Source: Streptomyces sp. NBC_01224
GTDB taxonomy: Bacteria > Actinomycetota > Actinomycetes > Streptomycetales > Streptomycetaceae
Assembly: GCF_036002945.1 (NCBI RefSeq)
Contig: NZ_CP108529.1
Span: forward strand, 7,435,001-7,499,000
DNA: 64,000 nt
Direction of reading: 5' to 3'
Shown here: positions 26,086 through 35,529 of the stretch, one piece after another
Layout: each line of letters starts with the position of its first letter
Position numbering within the stretch: position 1 is the first letter of the stretch
The notes under the pieces: generated by a model
Seen by the model: only the letters and a program-made list of their open reading frames with translations
The model's database searches: none
What the model was told of the DNA's origin: nothing
Made by a program: the position numbers and the translations under genes

Positions 26086-28754
26086 TGGAGTCGGCTGAAA
26101 TTCGTCGCCGCTGGTTGAGCTTCTTCGAGGAGCGCGGTCACACCGTCGTCCCTTCGGCGTCGCTCATCGCGGACGACCCGACTCTGCTCCTGGTCCCCGC
26201 GGGCATGGTCCCCTTCAAGCCGTACTTCCTCGGCGAGGTGAAGCCGCCCGCCCCGCGCGTCACCAGCGTGCAGAAGTGTGTCCGTACGCCGGACATCGAA
26301 GAGGTCGGCAAGACCACCCGGCACGGCACGTTCTTCCAGATGTGCGGCAACTTCTCCTTCGGTGACTACTTCAAGGAAGGCGCCATCAGCTACGCCTGGG
26401 AGGCTCTGACGAGCTCCGTGGCGGACGGCGGCTTCGGTCTCGACCCCGAGCGGCTGTGGATCACGGTCTACCTGGACGATGATGAGGCCGAGCAGATCTG
26501 GCGCGACAAGATCGGCGTACCGGCCGAGCGCATCCAGCGCCTGGGCAAGAAGGACAACTTCTGGTCCATGGGTGTCCCCGGACCCTGCGGCCCCTGCTCC
26601 GAGATCAATTACGACCGCGGCCCCGAGTTCGGCGTCGAGGGCGGCCCGGCCGTCAACGACGAGCGCTACGTGGAGATCTGGAACCTGGTCTTCATGCAGT
26701 ACGAGCGGGGCGCCGGTGACGGCAAGGAGGACTTCCCGATCCTCGGTGACCTGCCGTCGAAGAACATCGACACGGGTCTGGGCCTGGAACGCCTCGCCAT
26801 GATCCTGCAGGGCGTACAGAACATGTACGAGACCGACACTCTGCGCGTCGTCATGGACAAGGCCACCGAGCTGACCGGTGTCCAGTACGGCGCCGACCAC
26901 GGTTCGGACGTGTCGCTCCGCGTGGTCGCCGACCACATCCGTACCTCGGTGATGCTCATCGGCGACGGCGTCACTCCCGGCAACGAGGGCCGCGGCTATG
27001 TGCTGCGCCGCATCATGCGCCGCGCCATCCGCAACATGCGCCTGATGGGTGCCACCGGACCCGTCGTCAAGGACCTGGTCGATGTCGTGATCGACACGAT
27101 GGGGCAGCAGTACCCGGAGCTGATCACGGACCGCAGGCGCATCGAGACCGTCGCCCTCGCCGAAGAGGCCGCCTTCCTCAAGGCCCTCAAGGGCGGCACC
27201 AACATCCTCGACACCGCCGTCACCGAGACCAAGGCCGCCGGCGGCAGGGTCCTCGCCGGCGACAAGGCGTTCCTGCTCCACGACACCTGGGGCTTCCCGA
27301 TCGACCTCACCCTGGAGATGGCCGCCGAACAGGGCCTCTCGGTGGACGAGGACGGCTTCCGCCGCCTGATGAGGGAGCAGCGGGAGCGCGCCAAGGCCGA
27401 CGCCAAGGCCAAGAAGACCGGCCACGCCGACCTGTCCGCCTACCGTGCGGTCGCCGACAACTCCGGCATCACCGAGTTCACCGGCTACACCGCCACCGAG
27501 GGCGAGTCGACCATCGTCGGCCTGCTCGTCGACGGTGTGCCCTCGCCCGCCGCCACGGAGGGCGACGAGGTCGAAGTCGTCCTGGACCGCACCCCGTTCT
27601 ACGCCGAGGGCGGCGGCCAGCTCGCCGACCAGGGCCGGATCCGGCTCGACAGCGGCGCCGTCATCCAGGTGCGCGACGTCCAGCAGCCCGTCCCCGGCGT
27701 CTCCGTCCACAAGGGCTCGGTGCAGGTCGGCGAGGTGACCGTCGGCGCCTGTGCCTACGCAGCCATCGACAACACCCGCCGCCGCGCCATCGCCCGTGCC
27801 CACAGCGCCACGCACCTCACGCACCAGGCGCTGCGCGACGCACTGGGCCCGACAGCCGCCCAGGCCGGTTCGGAGAACTCGCCGGGCCGCTTCCGTTTCG
27901 ACTTCGGCTCGCCCGCAGCCGTACCCGGCACGGTCCTCACCGACGTCGAGCAGAAGATCAACGAGGTCCTTTCCCGCGAACTCGACGTCCAGGCCGAGGT
28001 CATGTCGATCGACGAGGCCAAGAAGCAGGGCGCCATCGCCGAGTTCGGTGAGAAGTACGGCGAGCGGGTCCGGGTCGTCACCATCGGCGACTTCTCCAAG
28101 GAGCTCTGTGGCGGTACGCACGTCCACAACACCGCCCAGCTGGGTCTGGTGAAGCTGCTCGGCGAATCGTCCATCGGTTCCGGTGTGCGCCGTATCGAGG
28201 CCCTCGTCGGTGTCGACGCGTACAACTTCCTCGCCAGGGAGCACACGGTCGTCGCCCAGCTCCAGGAGCTGGTCAAGGGCCGTCCCGAGGAGCTCCCGGA
28301 GAAGATCGCCGGAATGCTCGGCAAGCTGAAGGACGCCGAGAAGGAGATCGAGAAGTTTCGCGCGGAGAAGGTCCTCCAGGCCGCCGCCGGACTGGCCGAT
28401 TCCGCCAAGGACGTACGGGGCGTCGCCCTGGTCACCGGTCAGGTCCCCGACGGCACCTCGGCCGATGATCTGCGCAAGCTCGTCCTCGACGTCCGCGGAC
28501 GTATCCAGGGCGGCCGCCCGGTTGTCGTGGCCCTGTTCTCCACTGCGGGCGGTCGCCCGCTGACAGTGATCGCCACCAACGAGGCCGCCCGTGAGCGCGG
28601 GCTGAAGGCCGGTGACCTGGTCCGTACGGCCGCCAAGACCCTCGGCGGCGGTGGCGGCGGCAAGCCGGACGTCGCCCAGGGCGGCGGCCAGAACCCCGAG
28701 GCCATCGGCGCCGCCGTGGCCGCTGTCGAACGCCTCGTCACCGAGACGGCGTGA
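26085..28754 (+). CDS. alaS: Alanine--tRNA ligase
   Basis: 889 aa, full length. Catalytic class II core with GTFFQMCGNFSFGDYFK (motif 1/2 region) and GLGLERLAM (motif 3). The editing domain has the zinc-site residues H573 and H577 (HSATH) and C675 and H679 (CGGTHV), so mischarged Ser/Gly-tRNA clearance should work. The C-Ala domain ends with LGGGGGGKPDVAQGGG. The ATG overlaps the stop of the preceding small gene (ATGGAG after ACTG), and the alaS stop overlaps ruvX (GTGA). No T-box is visible upstream. Confidence 0.97.
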   Translation: MESAEIRRRWLSFFEERGHTVVPSASLIADDPTLLLVPAGMVPFKPYFLGEVKPPAPRVTSVQKCVRTPDIEEVGKTTRHGTFFQMCGNFSFGDYFKEGAISYAWEALTSSVADGGFGLDPERLWITVYLDDDEAEQIWRDKIGVPAERIQRLGKKDNFWSMGVPGPCGPCSEINYDRGPEFGVEGGPAVNDERYVEIWNLVFMQYERGAGDGKEDFPILGDLPSKNIDTGLGLERLAMILQGVQNMYETDTLRVVMDKATELTGVQYGADHGSDVSLRVVADHIRTSVMLIGDGVTPGNEGRGYVLRRIMRRAIRNMRLMGATGPVVKDLVDVVIDTMGQQYPELITDRRRIETVALAEEAAFLKALKGGTNILDTAVTETKAAGGRVLAGDKAFLLHDTWGFPIDLTLEMAAEQGLSVDEDGFRRLMREQRERAKADAKAKKTGHADLSAYRAVADNSGITEFTGYTATEGESTIVGLLVDGVPSPAATEGDEVEVVLDRTPFYAEGGGQLADQGRIRLDSGAVIQVRDVQQPVPGVSVHKGSVQVGEVTVGACAYAAIDNTRRRAIARAHSATHLTHQALRDALGPTAAQAGSENSPGRFRFDFGSPAAVPGTVLTDVEQKINEVLSRELDVQAEVMSIDEAKKQGAIAEFGEKYGERVRVVTIGDFSKELCGGTHVHNTAQLGLVKLLGESSIGSGVRRIEALVGVDAYNFLAREHTVVAQLQELVKGRPEELPEKIAGMLGKLKDAEKEIEKFRAEKVLQAAAGLADSAKDVRGVALVTGQVPDGTSADDLRKLVLDVRGRIQGGRPVVVALFSTAGGRPLTVIATNEAARERGLKAGDLVRTAAKTLGGGGGGKPDVAQGGGQNPEAIGAAVAAVERLVTETA

Positions 28755-29236
28755 CGGCGGGGATGACGCAGATGCGCCGCGGCCGTCGGCTCGCGATCGA
28801 CGTCGGGGACGCCCGGATCGGGGTCGCCTCGTGCGACCCCGACGGGATCCTCGCCACGCCGGTGGAGACCGTTCCGGGACGCGATGTCCCGGCGGCCCAC
28901 CGGCGGCTCGGGCAGATCGTCGAGGAGTACGAGCCGATCGAGATCATCATCGGCCTGCCACGGTCCCTCGGCGGCGGTGAAGGCCCCGCCGCCGCCAAGA
29001 TCCGGGTCTTCGCCCAGGAGGTCGCCCGCTCGGTCGCGCCCATTCCGGTGCGACTGGTGGACGAGAGGATGACCACAGTGACGGCCAGTCAAGGACTGCG
29101 CGCCTCGGGCGTGAAGTCCAAGAAAGGCCGTTCCGTCATCGATCAGGCAGCCGCTGTGGTGATCCTTCAGAACGCTCTGGAGTCCGAACGGGCGTCAGGT
29201 AAAGCCCCGGGTGAAGGCGTCGAAACGGTTGGCTGA
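28751..29236 (+). CDS. ruvX: Putative pre-16S rRNA nuclease RuvX/YqgF
   Basis: 161 aa RNase H-fold protein. LAIDVGDARIGVASCDPDG carries the first catalytic Asp, IIIGLPRSLGGGEG the second strand, RLVDERMTTVTA the Glu, and GRSVIDQAAAVVILQ the final Asp. Family members process the 16S rRNA 5' end. GTG 28751 overlaps the alaS stop; ATGs at 28763 and 28772 are alternative starts that would fit the usual family length slightly better. Confidence 0.92.
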   Translation: MTAGMTQMRRGRRLAIDVGDARIGVASCDPDGILATPVETVPGRDVPAAHRRLGQIVEEYEPIEIIIGLPRSLGGGEGPAAAKIRVFAQEVARSVAPIPVRLVDERMTTVTASQGLRASGVKSKKGRSVIDQAAAVVILQNALESERASGKAPGEGVETVG

Positions 29237-29331
29237 TCGCGATACGGTAACGTTCCGCGCGATGTGGCGGTGTTCGAACAAACACTGCACAGCACAGAGA
29301 CGGAATGTCGTCTCGCGGCTCTAGGGGATCG

Positions 29332-31155
29332 ATGACTGAGTATGGCCGGGGCCCCGGCTCCGAACCGTGGCATCCCGAGGACCCCTTGTACGGGGACCAG
29401 GGATGGGGAGGACAGCAGCCTGCCCACGGCCAGAACCAGTACGGCGGCCAGGAGCAGCCCTACCCCCAGGACCCGTACGCACAGCAGCAGCCCCAGGGCC
29501 CGTACGTACAGCAGCAGTCGCAGGACCCGTACGCACAGCAGCAGTCGCAGGACCCGTACGCACAGCAGCACTCGCAGGACCCGTACGTACAGCAGCAGTC
29601 GCAGGACCCGTACGCACAGCAGCAGTCGCAGGACCCGTACGCGCCGCAGCATTATCAGCAGCCCGCGTACGGAGCCCCGCAGGACCCGTATACGCAGCAG
29701 CAGCAACCCCAGCCCCAGCAGCCCCAGTACGACAACGGTGGCTGGGACACCGGGCAGCAGCCCGCCGCGGCGCCCTACGGCGCCCAGCAGGCGGACCCGT
29801 ACGGCGGTCGGCAGGCCGGCTACGGCGAGACGCAGGACTACTACAGCACTCCGGAGGCCTACCCGCCGCCGCAGCCCCCGGGCCGCCGCGAGGCCGTTGC
29901 CGAGCAGGCCCCCACGAAGAGTCCCGACTGGGACCCGGAGGTCCAGCCGGAGGAGACCCACCCCTTCTTCACGGGCGCCGACGACCGCGACGACAACGAC
30001 GGCGAGTACGACGACGACCCGCGCGAGTCACGCCGTGGCGGTCGTGGCGGCAATGAGCGCCGGGGCAAGGGCAAGAAGAAGAGCCGCAGCGGCGTCGCCT
30101 GCCTGGTCGTCTCGGTGGTCCTGGTCGGCGGCCTCGGCGGATTGGGCTACGTCGGTTACTCGTACTGGCAGGACAAATTCGGCGCGGCGCCCGACTACAC
30201 CGGAACGGGCACCGGCGAGGTCGAGGTCGAGATCGAAAAGGGCGCCTTCGGCTCCGACATCGGCAACATCCTGAAGCAGAAGGGCGTCGTCAAGAGCGTC
30301 GACGCGTTTGTCGCCGCGCAGAACGAGAACCCCAAGGGCAAGTCGATCCAGGCAGGCGTCTATCTCCTCCACGAGAAGATGTCCGCGGCCGAGGCCGTGA
30401 AGATGATGGTCGACCCGAAGAGCCAGAATCTTTTGGTGATTCCCGAGGGTTACCGCAATGTCACCATCTACGGGATGGTCGACAAGAAACTTGGCCTCAA
30501 GAAGGGAACGACCAAGGGAATTGCCACGTCCAAGGCGTCCGGCCTGGGTTTGCCCGACTGGGCGAGCACCAACAAGGACATCAAGGACCCGCTGGAAGGA
30601 TTCCTTTACCCGGCCGCCTATCCGGTCACCAAGGAAACCAAGCCGGAGACGATTCTGAAGAAGATGGTCTCCCGTGCCAACGAGGAGTACGACAAGCTCG
30701 ACCTCGAGGGAACGGCCAAGAAGTACAAGCTGGACGGCCCATGGCAGGTTCTCACTGTCGCCAGCCTGGTCCAGGCGGAGGGCCTCACGCACGACGACTT
30801 CCGCAAGATGGCTGAAGTCGCGTACAACCGCTTGAAGCCGACCAACACGGTCACGAACCGTAAGCTTCAATTCGACTCCGCATTCAATTACCTCAAGAAC
30901 CAGAGTAAGATCAAGATCGGGTCGAGTGAGATCCTGAGTAACCCGGACCCTTATAACACCTATTACCACGAGGGTCTTCCGCCGGGTCCGATCAGTAATC
31001 CGGGTGACGAAGCCCTGCGAGCCACGCTCAATCCCACTGGTGACGGGTGGATGTTCTTCATCTCGCTCGACGGCAAGAAGACCGAGTTCACCAAGACGGC
31101 CGTCGAGCACGAGAAGCTCAACAAGAAGTTCAGGAAACAGCATGGCCTCGACTGA
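29332..31155 (+). CDS. mltG: Endolytic murein transglycosylase MltG (YceG-like)
   Basis: 607 aa. A long cytoplasmic N-terminal region (1-255) is Gln/Pro/Tyr-rich and contains seven nine-residue repeats of the type QDPYAQQQS (see repeat entry), then acidic and Arg-rich stretches. One membrane helix follows (about 258-283, ACLVVSVVLVGGLGGLGYVG), then the YceG domain with KGKSIQAGVYLLHEKMSAAE, the catalytic Glu in SLVQAEGLTHDDF, and YNTYYHEGLPPGPISNPG near the end. MltG cleaves nascent glycan strands in the periplasm to set their length. The start ATG 29332 follows aggggatcg. The stop overlaps aroE by 14 bp. The N-terminal extension is far longer than in E. coli MltG. Confidence 0.93.
   Translation: MTEYGRGPGSEPWHPEDPLYGDQGWGGQQPAHGQNQYGGQEQPYPQDPYAQQQPQGPYVQQQSQDPYAQQQSQDPYAQQHSQDPYVQQQSQDPYAQQQSQDPYAPQHYQQPAYGAPQDPYTQQQQPQPQQPQYDNGGWDTGQQPAAAPYGAQQADPYGGRQAGYGETQDYYSTPEAYPPPQPPGRREAVAEQAPTKSPDWDPEVQPEETHPFFTGADDRDDNDGEYDDDPRESRRGGRGGNERRGKGKKKSRSGVACLVVSVVLVGGLGGLGYVGYSYWQDKFGAAPDYTGTGTGEVEVEIEKGAFGSDIGNILKQKGVVKSVDAFVAAQNENPKGKSIQAGVYLLHEKMSAAEAVKMMVDPKSQNLLVIPEGYRNVTIYGMVDKKLGLKKGTTKGIATSKASGLGLPDWASTNKDIKDPLEGFLYPAAYPVTKETKPETILKKMVSRANEEYDKLDLEGTAKKYKLDGPWQVLTVASLVQAEGLTHDDFRKMAEVAYNRLKPTNTVTNRKLQFDSAFNYLKNQSKIKIGSSEILSNPDPYNTYYHEGLPPGPISNPGDEALRATLNPTGDGWMFFISLDGKKTEFTKTAVEHEKLNKKFRKQHGLD
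29467..29655 (+). repeat. Seven tandem 27-bp repeats inside mltG
   Basis: Units of caggacccgtacgcacagca plus seven bases, in frame, seven copies from 29467 to 29655. Each encodes Q-D/G-P-Y-A/V-Q-Q-Q-S/P or a slight variant; the last copy is diverged. The high DNA identity suggests recent expansion by slippage or unequal exchange. Confidence 0.92.
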
Positions 31156-31978
31156 CGGGCGCCGCCGGGCAGCCGTCCTCGGCTCGCCCATCGCCCACTC
31201 GCTCTCCCCGGTCCTGCACCGGGCCGCGTACGCCGAACTCGGCCTCTCCCACTGGTCGTACGACCGCTTCGAAGTGGACGAGGCGGGGCTGCCCGGCTTC
31301 ATCGAGGAGCTCGACGCCTCGTGGGCCGGACTGTCGCTGACCATGCCGCTCAAGCGCGCGATCATCCCGCTGCTGGACTCCATCAGCGAGACCGCGTCCT
31401 CGGTGGAGGCGGTCAACACGGTCGTCTTCACGGATGACGGCCGAAGGACCGGCGACAACACCGATATCCCCGGCATGATCGCCGCGCTGCGCGAACGCGG
31501 CGTGGAGAAGACCGACTCCGCCGCCGTGCTCGGCGCCGGAGCGACCGCTTCCTCGGCGCTCGCCTCGCTGTCCGAGATCTGTACGGGCCCGGTCACCGCA
31601 TACGTCCGCAGCCGGGAACGGGGCCAGGAGATGCGCGGCTGGGGCGAACGCCTCGGCGTCGACGTCCGGATCTCCGACTGGGCTGAGGCCGAGCAGGCGC
31701 TGCACGCCCCGCTGGTCATCGCCACCACTCCGGCAGGTGCGACGGACGCGCTGACCGATGCCGTACCGGAGCGGCCCGGCACGCTCTTCGACGTGCTGTA
31801 CCAGCCCTGGCCGACCGGACTCGCGGCAGCTTGGGCGGCCCGTAACGGCGCAGTCGTCGGAGGTCTCGACCTTCTGGTGCACCAGGCCGTCCTCCAGGTC
31901 GAGCAGATGACGGGACACTCACCCGCCCCGCTCGCGGCGATGCGGCAGGCCGGCGCAGAGGCACTGGCTGCACGCTGA
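31142..31978 (+). CDS. aroE: Shikimate dehydrogenase
   Basis: 278 aa. Reduces 3-dehydroshikimate with NADPH. The substrate-binding region GSPIAHSLSPVLHRAAY is at the N-terminus, the catalytic Lys is in LTMPLKRAI, NTDIPGM follows, and the nucleotide-binding loop is GAGATASSAL. ATG 31142 lies inside the end of mltG (14-bp overlap) behind caggaaacag, so translation is coupled to mltG. It begins an aro cluster with aroC, aroK-aroB and aroQ. Confidence 0.96.
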   Translation: MASTDGRRRAAVLGSPIAHSLSPVLHRAAYAELGLSHWSYDRFEVDEAGLPGFIEELDASWAGLSLTMPLKRAIIPLLDSISETASSVEAVNTVVFTDDGRRTGDNTDIPGMIAALRERGVEKTDSAAVLGAGATASSALASLSEICTGPVTAYVRSRERGQEMRGWGERLGVDVRISDWAEAEQALHAPLVIATTPAGATDALTDAVPERPGTLFDVLYQPWPTGLAAAWAARNGAVVGGLDLLVHQAVLQVEQMTGHSPAPLAAMRQAGAEALAAR

Positions 31979-32126
31979 CCACGCGCATGTGAGGGTCCCG
32001 ATCCGTCCGTCTGCTGGACCGGCGGCCGGTTCGGGTGCCCAAGCGTGGGAGGATCGAAGGCGGCGGGCCAGGGCCGCGCACCCGGTCGCGCCGTCGCAGT
32101 TTCAGGCGCGAGCATGAGGAGCACCG

Positions 32127-33311
32127 TTGAGCAGGTTGCGCTGGCTGACCGCAGGGGAGTCGCACGGCCCCGCACTGGTGGCGACGCTGGAGGGTCTTCC
32201 CGCCGGTGTCCCGATCACCACGGAGATGGTGGCGGACGCACTGGCCCGGCGGCGGCTCGGCTATGGCCGCGGCGCTCGCATGAAGTTCGAGAAGGACGAG
32301 GTCACCTTCCTCGGCGGGGTACGCCACGGGCTGACCATGGGCTCCCCGGTCGCCGTCATGGTGGGCAACACCGAATGGCCCAAGTGGGAGCAGGTCATGT
32401 CGGCCGACCCGGTCGACCCCGACGAACTGGCCGCGCTGGCCCGTAACGCACCGCTGACCCGCCCCCGCCCCGGCCACGCCGACCTCGCCGGCATGCAGAA
32501 GTACGGCTTCGACGAGGCGCGGCCGATCCTGGAGCGCGCCAGTGCCCGGGAGACCGCGGCCCGCGTCGCGCTCGGTGCCGTCGCGCGGTCGTACCTCAAG
32601 GAGACCGCCGGCATCGAGATCGTCAGCCACGTCGTCGAGCTGGCCGCGGCCAAGGCGCCCTACGGCGTCTACCCCACACCCGCGGACGTCGAGAGGCTGG
32701 ACGCCGACCCGGTGCGCTGCCTGGACGCCGACGCGAGCAAGGAAATGGTCGCCGAGATCGACCAGGCCCACAAGGACGGCGACACCCTCGGCGGTGTGGT
32801 CGAGGTGCTGGCGTACGGAGTGCCGGTCGGCCTCGGCTCGCACGTGCACTGGGACCGCCGTCTCGACGCCCGGCTCGCCGCAGCCCTGATGGGCATCCAG
32901 GCCATCAAGGGGGTCGAGGTCGGCGACGGCTTCGACCTGGCCCGGGTCCCCGGCTCCAAGGCGCACGACGAGATCCTGGTCACCGAGGACGGCATCAAGC
33001 GGGCCTCCGGCCGCTCCGGCGGCACCGAGGGCGGTCTGACCACCGGCGAGCTGCTGCGGGTCCGCGCGGCCATGAAGCCCATCGCGACGGTTCCGCGCGC
33101 GCTCGCCACCGTCGACGTCGTCACCGGCGAACCCGCCAAGGCCCACCATCAGCGCTCCGATGTCTGTGCCGTGCCGGCCGCCGGCATCGTCGCCGAGGCG
33201 ATGGTCGCCCTGGTCCTCGCCGACGCCGTCGCGGAGAAGTTCGGCGGCGACAGCGTCCCCGAGACCCACCGCAACGTCCAGTCGTACCTCGACCACCTCC
33301 AGATCCGATGA
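32127..33311 (+). CDS. aroC: Chorismate synthase
   Basis: 394 aa. Converts EPSP to chorismate using reduced FMN. RLRWLTAGESHGPALVATLE at the N-terminus, GGVRHGLTMGSPVAV, RPRPGHADLAGMQKYG and the central SGRSGGTEGGLTTGE are family signatures. TTG start with gaggag 6 nt before it. The stop overlaps the next ATG (ATGA). Length is normal. Confidence 0.97.
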   Translation: MSRLRWLTAGESHGPALVATLEGLPAGVPITTEMVADALARRRLGYGRGARMKFEKDEVTFLGGVRHGLTMGSPVAVMVGNTEWPKWEQVMSADPVDPDELAALARNAPLTRPRPGHADLAGMQKYGFDEARPILERASARETAARVALGAVARSYLKETAGIEIVSHVVELAAAKAPYGVYPTPADVERLDADPVRCLDADASKEMVAEIDQAHKDGDTLGGVVEVLAYGVPVGLGSHVHWDRRLDARLAAALMGIQAIKGVEVGDGFDLARVPGSKAHDEILVTEDGIKRASGRSGGTEGGLTTGELLRVRAAMKPIATVPRALATVDVVTGEPAKAHHQRSDVCAVPAAGIVAEAMVALVLADAVAEKFGGDSVPETHRNVQSYLDHLQIR

Positions 33312-34954
33312 GCGGCCCGCTGATCGTCCTCGTCGGCCCGATGGGCGTCGGCAAGTCCACGGTCGGTGAACTGCTCGCCGACCGGCTCGGCACCACCTAC
33401 CGGGACACCGACGCGGACGTCGTCGCCACGGCCGGCAAGCCGATCTCGGAGATCTTCTACGACGAGGGCGAGGAACACTTCCGCGAGCTGGAGCGACGGG
33501 CGGTGCAGACCGCCGTCGCCGAGCACACTGGTGTTCTCTCCCTCGGCGGCGGCGCCGTGCTCGACGAGACGACCCGTGCACTGCTCGCCGACCACCCCGT
33601 CGTGTATCTCTCGATGGACGTGGAGGAGGCCGTCAAACGGGTCGGCCTGAACACCGCCCGCCCGTTGCTCGCCGTCAACCCGCGCCGGCAGTGGCGCGAG
33701 CTGATGGACGCCCGCCGCCATCTGTACACCGAGGTGGCCCGGGCGACCGTCGCCACCGACGAGCGCACCCCCGAAGAGGTCGCCCAGGCGGTCCTCGACG
33801 CACTGGAACTGCCGGAGCGCACGGGCGACCCCGTCGCCCCCGGCGTGGAGAACACACGTATGACCGAGCAGGGCCCCACCCGTATCCAGATCGCCGGCGG
33901 CGCGGGCAGCGACCCGTACGAGGTGCTGGTCGGCCGGCAGCTCCTCGGCGAGCTGCCCACGCTCATCGGCGACCGTGCCAATCGGGTTGCCGTACTGCAC
34001 CCCGAGGCGCTCGCCGAGACCGGTGAGGCGGTCCGTCAGGACCTCGCCGAGCAGGGCTACGAGGCCATCGCGATCCAGCTGCCGAACGCCGAGGAGGCCA
34101 AGACCGTCGAAGTCGCGGCGTACTGCTGGAAGGCGCTCGGGCAGACCGGCTTCACCCGTACCGATGTCATCGTCGGCGTCGGCGGCGGCGCCACCACCGA
34201 TGTCGCCGGATTCGTCGCCGCGACCTGGCTGCGCGGCGTGCGCTGGATCGCCGTACCCACGACCGTGCTCGGCATGGTCGACGCGGCCGTCGGCGGCAAG
34301 ACGGGCATCAACACCGCCGAGGGCAAGAACCTCGTCGGCGCCTTCCACCCGCCCGCCGGGGTCCTCTGCGACCTCGCCGCCCTGGACTCGCTGCCCGTTC
34401 ACGACTACGTCAGCGGCATGGCCGAGATCATCAAGGCCGGCTTCATCGCCGACCCCGCGATCCTCGACCTCATCGAGGCGGACCCGGAAGGCGCCCGTAC
34501 GCCCACCGGAGCGCACACCGCGGAGCTGATCGAACGCGCCATCCGGGTCAAGGCCGAGGTCGTCTCCAGCGACCTCAAGGAGTCCGGACTGCGCGAGATC
34601 CTCAACTACGGTCACACCCTGGCCCACGCCATCGAGAAGAACGAGCGCTACAAGTGGCGGCATGGCGCGGCCGTCTCGGTCGGCATGGTCTTCGCCGCCG
34701 AGCTGGGCCGGCTGGCCGGACGCCTCGACGACGCCACCGCCGACCGGCACCGTGCCGTCCTGGAGTCCGTCGGACTGCCGCTCACCTACCGCGGCGACCA
34801 GTGGCCCAAGCTGCTGGAGAACATGAAGGTCGACAAGAAGTCCCGCGGCGACCTGCTGCGCTTCATCGTCCTCGACGGCCTCGGCAAGCCCACCGTGCTG
34901 GAGGGCCCCGACCCGGCAGTGCTGCTGGCCGCCTACGGGGAGGTGTCGGCGTGA
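33308..34954 (+). CDS. aroKB: Shikimate kinase / 3-dehydroquinate synthase, in-frame fusion (AroK-AroB)
   Basis: A single 548-codon frame holds two complete enzymes. Residues 1-172 are shikimate kinase: P-loop GPMGVGKSTVGELLA, DTDADV, FRELERRAV, LSLGGGAVL. Residues 185-548 are dehydroquinate synthase: VGVGGGATTDVAGFVAATW, TTVLGMVDAAVGGKTGIN, NYGHTLAHAIEKNE with metal-binding His. The linker (about 172-184) contains no stop codon. An internal ATG at 33860 with ggag about 10 nt upstream marks where a separate aroB would start. As I recall these are two ORFs in other Streptomyces, so here either a stop was lost or the aroB product comes from internal initiation. ATGA overlap with aroC, GTGA overlap with aroQ. 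Confidence 0.9.
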   Translation: MSGPLIVLVGPMGVGKSTVGELLADRLGTTYRDTDADVVATAGKPISEIFYDEGEEHFRELERRAVQTAVAEHTGVLSLGGGAVLDETTRALLADHPVVYLSMDVEEAVKRVGLNTARPLLAVNPRRQWRELMDARRHLYTEVARATVATDERTPEEVAQAVLDALELPERTGDPVAPGVENTRMTEQGPTRIQIAGGAGSDPYEVLVGRQLLGELPTLIGDRANRVAVLHPEALAETGEAVRQDLAEQGYEAIAIQLPNAEEAKTVEVAAYCWKALGQTGFTRTDVIVGVGGGATTDVAGFVAATWLRGVRWIAVPTTVLGMVDAAVGGKTGINTAEGKNLVGAFHPPAGVLCDLAALDSLPVHDYVSGMAEIIKAGFIADPAILDLIEADPEGARTPTGAHTAELIERAIRVKAEVVSSDLKESGLREILNYGHTLAHAIEKNERYKWRHGAAVSVGMVFAAELGRLAGRLDDATADRHRAVLESVGLPLTYRGDQWPKLLENMKVDKKSRGDLLRFIVLDGLGKPTVLEGPDPAVLLAAYGEVSA

Positions 34955-35391
34955 CCCGCCGGGTCCTCGTCCTCAACGGGCCGAACCTCGGGCGCCTCGG
35001 CTCCCGCGAGCCCGATGTGTACGGCGCCACGTCGTACGCCGGACTCGTCGAGACCTGTCAGGCCCTCGGCAAGGAGCTCGGCTTCGATGTCGACGTCCGG
35101 GAGACCAACGACGAGGGCGAGCTGATCCGCTGGCTCCACGAGGCCGCGGACGGTTCAATTCCGGTCGTTCTCAACCCGGGGGCCTTCACCCACTACTCGT
35201 ACGGAATGCGGGATGCGGCGGCCCAGCGCACCGCCCCGCTGATCGAGGTGCACATCTCGAACCCGTACGCACGGGAGGAATTCCGCCACAACTCCGTGGT
35301 CGCGCCGGTCGCCACGGGGACCGTGGCCGGATTCGGCATCGGCTCCTACCGCCTCGCTCTGCGCGCGCTCGCGGACGAGTTGACCGACTGA
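34951..35391 (+). CDS. aroQ: 3-dehydroquinate dehydratase, type II
   Basis: 146 aa. Dodecameric type II enzyme (flavodoxin-like fold) that dehydrates 3-dehydroquinate. VLVLNGPNLGRLGSREPDVYG carries the lid Arg and Tyr; NPGAFTHYSYGMRDA, IEVHISNPYAREEFRHNSVV holds the catalytic His, and VATGTVAGFGIGSY closes the site. GTG 34951 overlaps the upstream stop (GTGA). It ends the aro cluster. Confidence 0.95.
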   Translation: MTRRVLVLNGPNLGRLGSREPDVYGATSYAGLVETCQALGKELGFDVDVRETNDEGELIRWLHEAADGSIPVVLNPGAFTHYSYGMRDAAAQRTAPLIEVHISNPYAREEFRHNSVVAPVATGTVAGFGIGSYRLALRALADELTD

Positions 35392-35398
35392 CCAACCG

Positions 35399-35431
35399 GT
35401 GCCCCGGACGGCCGACCGGCCGACCGGGCAC
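35399..35431 (+). terminator. Hairpin after aroQ
   Basis: gtgcccc/gggcac outer stem with an inner ggcc-gacc-ggcc hairpin, 7 bp after the aroQ stop; imperfect. Confidence 0.5.
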
Positions 35432-35529
35432 TGTGGACCGTTCCCGACCGTTCCCTCAGGGGCGGCCGGGGACGGTACGGTTGCCGTTCCACCAGCGCCA
35501 GTTGCCTGTACGAGACGGAGTGGCACCGG

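Noticed and set aside
29271..29280. Perfect palindrome tgttcgaaca upstream of mltG as a LexA box
   Set aside because: The LexA pattern needs GAAC-N4-GTTC; this is the opposite orientation and too short.
29467..29655. CRISPR-like array
   Set aside because: The repeats are tandem without spacers, in frame, and encode part of MltG.
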